Below are positions 57,857 through 64,000 of a stretch of 64,000 nucleotides of DNA, one piece after another. The DNA is from Scandinavium lactucae. GTDB lineage: Bacteria; Pseudomonadota; Gammaproteobacteria; Enterobacterales; Enterobacteriaceae. The notes beneath the pieces are model-generated. The model had not been told where the DNA came from, made no database searches, and saw nothing but the letters and a program-made list of their open reading frames with translations. Location: NCBI RefSeq assembly GCF_033843265.1, contig NZ_JAWXRD010000034.1, positions 1 through 64,000 on the forward strand, given 5' to 3'. The number at the start of each line of letters is the position of its first letter. Within the stretch, counting starts at the first letter, position 1. The translations under genes were made by a program, and so were the position numbers.

Positions 57857-60232
57857 ATGACCGCACTGTATAAGGATGCCCAGCGTCCGGTAGCTGAACG
57901 CGTGGCTGATTTACTGGCGAGGATGACGCCGGAAGAAAAGTTTGCCCAGATGCATGCGTACTGGTTGGTGCTGAGCGAAACCGGCGATCACCGCGAACGC
58001 AGCGACATGAGTGATGAGTTTGCGGGTGTTGCAGAACAGACCGCGCTGACGGAGCGCCTGAAACTCGGAGTAGGGCAAATCACACGCCCGCTCGGGACGC
58101 ACATAGTCGAGGCGAAAACCGGCGTGCGCGCGGCGAATCGTCTGCAGAAGATGCTGATGGAAGAGACCCGGCTCGGTATCCCGGCGTTGTTTCATGAAGA
58201 ATGTCTGGTCGGCTTGCTGTGTAAAGACGCCACCCTTTTTCCGTCGCCGCTCAATTACGGCTCGACCTGGGATCCAGACCTGATTCGTCAGGCAGCCCGT
58301 TGCATTGGAGCAGAGGCGCGGGCGACGGGCTGTCATCAGGGGCTGGCCCCGGTCCTGGATGTATCGCGTGACGTGCGCTGGGGACGCACGGAAGAAACCT
58401 TCGGGGAAGACGCGTGGCTGGTGGGCGTAATGGCTTGCGCCTACGTTGAGGGCTTACAGGGCGAAAAACGCGACCTGCTGGCAACATTAAAACACTATGT
58501 CGGTCACTCCTTCAGCGAAGGGGCAAGGAACCACGCCCCGGTACATCTTGGTTTCTGCGAACTGAACGATACCTTCCTGCTACCGTTTGAAATGGCGGTC
58601 AAGCTCACCAACGCCGGTTCAGTCATGCCCGCCTATCACGATATCGATAACCAACCCGGCCACAGTGATGCATTCCTGATGACGGAGATCCTGCGTGAAC
58701 GCTGGGGCTTCGACGGCATTATCGTGGCGGATTACGGCGGAATCAGCCTCCTGCATCAGCATCATGGTGTGTCGCATGATGCAGCAGAATCGGCCGCGCT
58801 GGCCTTTAACGCCGGGCTGGACGTTGAATTGCCGAAAGACGACTGCGCGCGTCATCTGGCTGAGGCGGTGGCGCGTGGACTGATATCAATGCAGAAAATT
58901 GATGAGATCGTGGCGCGGACGTTGACCGAGAAATTCCGCCTTGGGCTGTTTGAAAAACCGTATGCCGATGAACAGACTATCGAACTACAGAGTGCAACAA
59001 CTCGCCAGACGGCGCGCGAGGTAGCGACGCGTTCACTGACCCTGCTGGAAAACAACGGCGTATTGCCGCTGCAAGGCAAGCCACGCGTGGCGGTGATTGG
59101 CCCGACGGCGGACGACCCGTTGGCGCTGTTGAGCGGCTACAGCTTCCCGGTGCATCTGATCATCAGCGATATGCTGGAGCAAACCTCGCAGGTCACGACC
59201 CCGCTGGCGGCGCTGCGCCAGACGCTGGGCGAGCCGTTGGTCGGTTATGCCAAAGGCTGCCATATCATCGAGAAACGTACAGCGGGTGCCCCGGTATTTC
59301 CTGGCGACACCAGCGGGAAACCACTCCAGCAGTCGCCGGTCAGTCTCGATACCTCGCTGATCCCCGAGGCGCTGAGGGTGGCGGAAGAGAGCGAGGTGAT
59401 CGTTGCCTGCGTCGGCGATTTAGCCGGACTGTTCCAGAGCGGTACGGTAGGCGAAGGCTCTGATACCGATTCATTGAACTTACCGGGTGTGCAACAGCAA
59501 TTGCTCGAGGCGCTGGTGGCAACTGGCAAACCGGTGGTGGTGGTGATGACCGGCGGGCGACCGTACAACCTGCAAGGTCTGGAGGATAAGGTGGCGGCGT
59601 TGCTGATGGCCTGGGCTCCTGGGCAGGAAGGCGGCTGGGCGATTGCCGATGTGCTGACCGGGCGGGCTGAACCGCAGGGGAGGCTGGTGGTCAGCGTGCC
59701 GAAAAGCGCTGGAGCGATGCCGTATTACTACAATCACAAGCTAAAAAGTGGCGGGACACCATTCGCGTTTCATTTCGGCAGCCGCTATCCGTTTGGTTAC
59801 GGCAAAAGCTGGACCGAGTTCGATTGGCACTCACTAACTCTGTTAACGCCGGAGGTGGCAATGGATGGCGATATCGCGGTGAGCGTGACCTTGACCAACG
59901 TCGGCGAACGCAGCGGGAGTGAAGTGGTGCAGCTCTACGTGCACGATAAAGTGGCCTCAATGGTGCGACCGATTAAAGAGCTGAAAGCCTTCCAGCGTGT
60001 GGCGCTGGAGCCAGGGGCATCGGCCACGCTGACGTTCCATGTGCCAGTCGATATGCTGAACTTCACCGACCGCAACGGGAATCGCATCGTCGAGCCGGGT
60101 GAGTTCGAGTTGATGGTCGGAGCCTCGTCAGGCGATATCCATGACACCGTAAGCGTTACGGTGTGTGGCACCCCGCGCATATTGCCTCAATACTGGCAGA
60201 TGATGAGCCGCTGTGAGGTGAAAAAAGGATAA
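57857..60232 (+). CDS. Glycoside hydrolase family 3 beta-glycosidase
   Basis: 791 aa with the standard GH3 layout: TIM-barrel domain (about 25-350), alpha/beta sandwich (about 390-600) and C-terminal fibronectin-III-like domain (about 680-775). KHYVGHS lies at 212-218, the likely nucleophile is D292 in VADYGG, and an acid/base Glu candidate is in VGEGSDTDSLNLPG. No signal peptide, so cytosolic, unlike periplasmic BglX; substrate (beta-glucoside or xyloside) unknown. The ATG at 57857 follows GGAGGGG. No transporter or regulator is adjacent. The stop codon lies in the A-run of the rprA terminator. Confidence 0.9.
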   Translation: MTALYKDAQRPVAERVADLLARMTPEEKFAQMHAYWLVLSETGDHRERSDMSDEFAGVAEQTALTERLKLGVGQITRPLGTHIVEAKTGVRAANRLQKMLMEETRLGIPALFHEECLVGLLCKDATLFPSPLNYGSTWDPDLIRQAARCIGAEARATGCHQGLAPVLDVSRDVRWGRTEETFGEDAWLVGVMACAYVEGLQGEKRDLLATLKHYVGHSFSEGARNHAPVHLGFCELNDTFLLPFEMAVKLTNAGSVMPAYHDIDNQPGHSDAFLMTEILRERWGFDGIIVADYGGISLLHQHHGVSHDAAESAALAFNAGLDVELPKDDCARHLAEAVARGLISMQKIDEIVARTLTEKFRLGLFEKPYADEQTIELQSATTRQTAREVATRSLTLLENNGVLPLQGKPRVAVIGPTADDPLALLSGYSFPVHLIISDMLEQTSQVTTPLAALRQTLGEPLVGYAKGCHIIEKRTAGAPVFPGDTSGKPLQQSPVSLDTSLIPEALRVAEESEVIVACVGDLAGLFQSGTVGEGSDTDSLNLPGVQQQLLEALVATGKPVVVVMTGGRPYNLQGLEDKVAALLMAWAPGQEGGWAIADVLTGRAEPQGRLVVSVPKSAGAMPYYYNHKLKSGGTPFAFHFGSRYPFGYGKSWTEFDWHSLTLLTPEVAMDGDIAVSVTLTNVGERSGSEVVQLYVHDKVASMVRPIKELKAFQRVALEPGASATLTFHVPVDMLNFTDRNGNRIVEPGEFELMVGASSGDIHDTVSVTVCGTPRILPQYWQMMSRCEVKKG

Positions 60233-60337
60233 AAAAAAAGCCCATCGTGGGAGATGGGCAAAGACTACACACAGCAATTCGTTGTTTCACTCAGGGGATT
60301 TCCATGCTTATAAATCAATGTGTTGATCTATAACCGT
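60232..60337 (-). ncRNA. rprA: RprA small regulatory RNA
   Basis: On the minus strand a 106-nt RNA begins ACGGTTATAGATCAACACAT and ends in the terminator GCCCATCTCCCACGATGGGC plus T-run. It is near-identical to E. coli RprA, including the internal AUGGAAAUCCCCUGAGUGAA segment. RprA, with Hfq, opens the rpoS leader to raise sigma-S and represses csgD and other targets. It lies next to ydiK, as in K-12. The first stem is slightly altered (AGATC for AAATC). Confidence 0.95.
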
Positions 60338-60343
60338 GAGCTA

Positions 60344-60386
60344 ATAGTAGGCATGCAGAATTTTTGCGTCGATCAGATTGGTCTTA
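60344..60386 (-). promoter_or_regulatory. rprA promoter with RcsB box
   Basis: On the minus strand -10 TACTAT (60344-60349) lies 6 nt before the RprA 5' end. TAAGACCAATCTGA (60373-60386) resembles the RcsB box and is centred about 42 bp upstream of the start, the position used by RcsB activation in E. coli. Confidence 0.65.
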
Positions 60387-60530
60387 ATCGTTAAAAAAAG
60401 GTAAAGAATCTGCGAGCTTGACCAGGACGATCCTGACGAAACGGGGTGGAAATGCCGTGCGGAGAGGGAATAACAGTAAGCAATGCTTAAGTATCAGGCC
60501 CGGAGTGCTGATGTCTCCGGGCCAGGATAA

Positions 60531-61655
60531 TCAGTTGTGGAGGCTCTCAGGCGCAGTTTCCTGGGCCTCAAGTTCTTCCAGCACCTCTTCAGGGTCGTCA
60601 GATGGCGGTGGAACTTCATGTACCCACGCATCGAACAGACGCCAGGAGACGGCCAGCAGTACCGGGCCAATGAACAGACCAATCATGCCAAAGGCGATCA
60701 AGCCACCGATAACGCCGGTGAGGATCAGCACCATTGGCAAATCGGCACCCATGCGAATCAGCACCGGGCGGATGAAGTTATCCATGGTGCCGACCACGCA
60801 GCTCCACACCAGTAGCACCGTGCCCCAGGTAGTATCCCCGGTCCAGTACAGCCAGATGATAGACGGGACGAGGACGACCAACGGCCCAAGCTGAACCAGA
60901 CAGGAGAAGAGCATGACTACCGTCAGCAGCGTTGCATAAGGTACGCCGGAAATAGCCAGACCGATACCGCCGAGCACCGCTTGCACAAGCGCAGTGACTA
61001 CCACGCCGAGCGCCACTGCACGGATGGCCTGACCGGCCAGCACAACCGCTGCATCACCGCGTTTTGCTGCCAGACGAGTGGCAAAATAGCGCACGCCGTA
61101 AGCCACTTTTTCACCCTGCCAGTACAGCAGGGCGCTGAACAGCAGCATCAGGCCACAGTGCATCATAAAGCGACCGATGTGTGCGGCCTGACCAACAAAC
61201 CAGGTGGTCGTGGAGCCGATATAGGGGCGAACTTTCGCCATTATCGCATTTCCACCCATGTCCAGCAGGCCATGCCAACCGGTGTACAGCTTCGCACCCA
61301 CCATCGGGATGCTTTTAAGCCAGCCGAGATCAGGCGGACTGATCGAGCCCGACGAAATCGCGTGGACCAATGGCGTACTGCCATCGACCAGGCTGTTAAC
61401 CAACAAGGCGATAGGAATGACGAACAGTAAGAATAGCAGCAGGGTCATCACCAGTACCGCCAGTGAACGACGGCCAAACAGCAGTCGTTGCAGCTTGATC
61501 AATACGGGCCAGGTCGCGATAACAATGGTTCCTGCCCAGGCAAAGCCCAGAACGAAGGGTCGAACTATCCATAAACACGCCACAATCATGAGGCTTAAAA
61601 ACAGCACCGAGAGCAGGATTTGCGGTAAATCCCTGGGCCGGTTAAGGGTTGTCAT
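60531..61655 (-). CDS. ydiK: AI-2E-family transporter YdiK
   Basis: A 374-aa inner-membrane protein with about eight helices, of the AI-2 exporter (PerM/TqsA) superfamily; the substrate of YdiK is not established. Core motifs: RPFVLGFAWAGTIVIATWPV, GGIGLAISGVPYATLLTVVM and IGGLIAFGMIGLFIGPVLLA. The acidic C-terminal tail (DDPEEVLEELEAQET) is typical. The start at 61655 aligns with E. coli; AAAGG lies 11 nt upstream, so the start is not certain. It is divergent from ydiJ. Confidence 0.92.
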   Translation of the reverse strand: MTTLNRPRDLPQILLSVLFLSLMIVACLWIVRPFVLGFAWAGTIVIATWPVLIKLQRLLFGRRSLAVLVMTLLLFLLFVIPIALLVNSLVDGSTPLVHAISSGSISPPDLGWLKSIPMVGAKLYTGWHGLLDMGGNAIMAKVRPYIGSTTTWFVGQAAHIGRFMMHCGLMLLFSALLYWQGEKVAYGVRYFATRLAAKRGDAAVVLAGQAIRAVALGVVVTALVQAVLGGIGLAISGVPYATLLTVVMLFSCLVQLGPLVVLVPSIIWLYWTGDTTWGTVLLVWSCVVGTMDNFIRPVLIRMGADLPMVLILTGVIGGLIAFGMIGLFIGPVLLAVSWRLFDAWVHEVPPPSDDPEEVLEELEAQETAPESLHN

Positions 61656-61883
61656 ACGTTTTATACCTTTGTGTTGACGCTCCATCATGGGGCGCTGATG
61701 ATAAATCCATTTACTGATAATAATATCAACAATTTCGTGACCATGATCACCTTGAAATCCACGAAGCGGATAAGTAAAAAATGTGATACAACATTTAGGT
61801 TATACGCAAACGATAAAACAGCTATTAGAACATCGTTCAAAACACAACCGTCCACACAACTTAGTCAGGCAGGGTCAAGCGTC

Positions 61884-64000
61884 ATGATCCCACAGATTTC
61901 TCAGGCACCCGGCGTTGTTCAGCTGGTGTTGAATTTTTTGCAGGCACTGGAGCAACAAGGTTTTACCGGCGAGACCGCCACCCGTTACGCCGACAGGCTG
62001 ACGATGGCGACGGATAACAGTATTTACCAACTCCTCCCCGACGCCGTCGTATTCCCCCGCTCAACCGCCGATGTGGCGCTGCTCTCACGCATTGCTGATG
62101 AAGAGCGATTCCGTTCGCTTATCTTCACCCCGCGAGGCGGCGGCACGGGCACCAACGGTCAGGCTCTGAATCAGGGCATCATCATTGATATGTCCCGTCA
62201 TATGAATCGCATCATCGAAATCAATCCCGAAGAGGGGTGGGTGCGGGTCGAAGCCGGGGTTATCAAAGATCAGCTTAATCAATTTTTGAAACCTTACGGC
62301 TATTTCTTTGCGCCGGAGCTTTCCACCAGTAACCGCGCGACGCTTGGCGGGATGATCAATACCGATGCGTCAGGGCAAGGGTCGCTGGTGTACGGCAAAA
62401 CCTCGGATCACGTGCTTGGGGTGCGGGCTGTGCTGCTCGGGGGCGATATTCTCGACACTCAACCGATGCCGGTGATGCTGGCGGAAACGCTGGCGAAAGA
62501 GCAGTCGGCGAGCGGGCGCATTTACCGCACGGTCTATCAGCGCTGCAAAGAAAATCGTCAGTTGATTATCGACAAATTCCCGAAACTGAACCGCTTCCTG
62601 ACCGGCTATGACCTGCGTCACGTGTTCAATGACGAGATGACTGAGTTCGACCTGACCCGCGTATTAACCGGGTCGGAAGGTACACTGGCGTTCATCACCG
62701 AAGCGCGGCTGGACATCACCCGTCTGCCGAAAGTGCGCCGTCTGGTGAACGTGAAGTATGACTCCTTTGACTCAGCGCTGCGCAATGCCCCGTTTATGGT
62801 CGAGGCCCGCGCGCTGTCGGTGGAAACCGTCGATTCGAAAGTACTGAATCTGGCGCGGGAAGATATCGTCTGGCACTCGGTGAACGAACTCATTACCGAT
62901 GTTGCGGACAAAGAGATGCTGGGGTTGAACATCGTCGAATTTGCGGGCGATGACCAGGCCTTGATTGAAAGCCAGGTCACCGCGTTGTGCCAGCGCCTCG
63001 ATGCGCTGATGGCCGCAGGCGAGGGCGGGGTGATCGGCTGGCAGCTGTGCAATGAACTGGATGGCATCGAACGTATTTATGCAATGCGTAAGAAAGCGGT
63101 AGGTCTGCTTGGCAACGCCAAAGGTGCGGCAAAACCGATTCCTTTCGCGGAAGACACCTGCGTACCGCCGGAGCATTTGGCAGACTACATCGTTGAATTC
63201 CGTGCGCTGCTTGATGCCCATGGCCTGAGCTACGGGATGTTCGGTCATGTTGACGCTGGGGTATTGCACGTGCGTCCGGCGCTGGATATGTGCGACCCAC
63301 AGCAGGAAATCCTGATGAAAGAGATTTCCGATGAGGTGGTGGCCCTGACAGCAAAATACGGCGGCCTGCTATGGGGTGAACACGGGAAAGGCTTCCGCGC
63401 CGAATACAGCCCGGCATTCTTCGGCGAAACCCTCTACGGCGAGCTGCGTAAGGTGAAGGCGGCGTTCGACCCCAATAACCGTCTTAATCCCGGTAAAATC
63501 TGCCCACCGGAAGGCCTCGACGCGCCGATGATGAAAGTCGAAGCGGTTAAGCGCGGCACGTTCGATAGGCAAATCCCGATTGCGGTGCGCAGTTCCTGGC
63601 GCGGCGCGATGGAGTGCAACGGCAACGGGTTGTGCTTTAACTTCGATGCCAAAAGCCCGATGTGTCCGTCAATGAAAATCACCAGCAACCGGATACACTC
63701 CCCGAAAGGGCGTGCCACGCTGGTGCGTGAATGGCTGCGTCTGCTGGCCGATCGCGGCGTGGATCCCTTGAAGCTGGAAAAAGAGCTGCCGGGGAAGCGC
63801 GCCAGCCTGCGTGCCCTGATTGAACGGACCCGCAATAGCTGGCACGCCAATAAAGGCGAGTACGATTTTTCGCATGAAGTGAAAGAGGCAATGTCAGGCT
63901 GTCTGGCGTGTAAAGCCTGTTCTACCCAGTGTCCGATAAAAATCGATGTGCCGGAATTCCGCTCGCGCTTCCTGCAGCTGTATCACACTCGATATTTACG
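61884..64000 (+). CDS. ydiJ: D-2-hydroxyglutarate dehydrogenase YdiJ (partial, 3' end outside window)
   Basis: 705 codons visible of about 1018. A flavin- and Fe-S-dependent oxidase: N-terminal FAD-binding PCMH domain with TPRGGGTGTNGQALNQG (about residue 83), FAD-oxidase C-terminal domain to about 530, then the first Fe-S cluster region with CLACKACSTQCP from residue 673. The E. coli protein oxidises D-2-hydroxyglutarate formed by SerA. The start MIPQISQAPGVVQLVLNFLQ equals that of E. coli. The frame is intact to the right edge. Confidence 0.95.
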   Translation, partial: MIPQISQAPGVVQLVLNFLQALEQQGFTGETATRYADRLTMATDNSIYQLLPDAVVFPRSTADVALLSRIADEERFRSLIFTPRGGGTGTNGQALNQGIIIDMSRHMNRIIEINPEEGWVRVEAGVIKDQLNQFLKPYGYFFAPELSTSNRATLGGMINTDASGQGSLVYGKTSDHVLGVRAVLLGGDILDTQPMPVMLAETLAKEQSASGRIYRTVYQRCKENRQLIIDKFPKLNRFLTGYDLRHVFNDEMTEFDLTRVLTGSEGTLAFITEARLDITRLPKVRRLVNVKYDSFDSALRNAPFMVEARALSVETVDSKVLNLAREDIVWHSVNELITDVADKEMLGLNIVEFAGDDQALIESQVTALCQRLDALMAAGEGGVIGWQLCNELDGIERIYAMRKKAVGLLGNAKGAAKPIPFAEDTCVPPEHLADYIVEFRALLDAHGLSYGMFGHVDAGVLHVRPALDMCDPQQEILMKEISDEVVALTAKYGGLLWGEHGKGFRAEYSPAFFGETLYGELRKVKAAFDPNNRLNPGKICPPEGLDAPMMKVEAVKRGTFDRQIPIAVRSSWRGAMECNGNGLCFNFDAKSPMCPSMKITSNRIHSPKGRATLVREWLRLLADRGVDPLKLEKELPGKRASLRALIERTRNSWHANKGEYDFSHEVKEAMSGCLACKACSTQCPIKIDVPEFRSRFLQLYHTRYL

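Overview
The window is a stretch of chromosome from a member of the Enterobacteriaceae (gamma-proteobacteria). Almost every protein aligns along its full length with a recalled Escherichia coli K-12 protein. Small landmarks are also conserved: the pheM leader peptide, the AUU start of infC, the thrS operator arm, the yciY mini-gene, the RprA small RNA and an ERIC repeat. The species is not E. coli. It has a complete hemP-hmuRSTUV haem-uptake operon, a class 5 (CFA/I-like) fimbrial operon, a Kv-type channel where K-12 has kch, and a different gene order. The genus cannot be fixed from sequence alone; Enterobacter, Lelliottia, Leclercia, Kluyvera and Buttiauxella are all plausible.

Layout. 1-244: tandem tRNA-Tyr genes with a tyrT-like stringent promoter, on the minus strand. 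0.3-20.4 kb: the K-12 order purU, ychJ, rssA, rssB, galU, hns, tdk, adhE, ychE, oppABCDF, a voltage-gated channel gene, yciU, clsA, yciY, yciI. 20.5-21.3 kb: tonB with its Fur-like box. 21.3-27.3 kb: a five-gene class 5 chaperone-usher fimbrial operon (chaperone, pilin, usher, tip adhesin, second chaperone) on the minus strand. 27.8-31.2 kb: yniA, ydiZ, pfkB, ydiY. 31.2-33.9 kb: a block absent here from K-12 (DedA protein, stand-alone PxpA homologue, YbdG-like mechanosensitive channel). 34.1-46.7 kb: thrS-infC-rpmI-rplT, pheM-pheS-pheT-ihfA, btuC-btuE-btuD, nlpC, ydiV, ydiU. 46.7-52.7 kb: hmuV-U-T-S-R-hemP. 52.8-64 kb: aroH, ppsR, ppsA, a GH3 glycosidase, rprA, ydiK and the 5' two-thirds of ydiJ.

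In K-12, tonB and yniA lie far apart on either side of the replication terminus. Here they are joined, and the second segment runs backwards relative to K-12. The simplest reading is a terminus-spanning inversion whose breakpoint now carries the fimbrial operon.

Genes that work together: the Opp peptide importer; RssB, RprA and RssA around sigma-S control; the TonB and Fur-controlled haem importer plus BtuCD for cobalamin; the translation block thrS-infC-rpmI-rplT-pheST, with four known autoregulatory or attenuation devices; and PpsA with its regulator PpsR under a Cra site. Most of the window is ordinary core genome. The places worth a second look are a 31-codon ORF coupled to ydiV, an ERIC element inside the ppsA leader, the GH3 stop codon sitting in the rprA terminator tract, a terminator-like hairpin just before ydiY, the fimbrial insertion at the breakpoint, and the channel with a C-terminal zinc ribbon.
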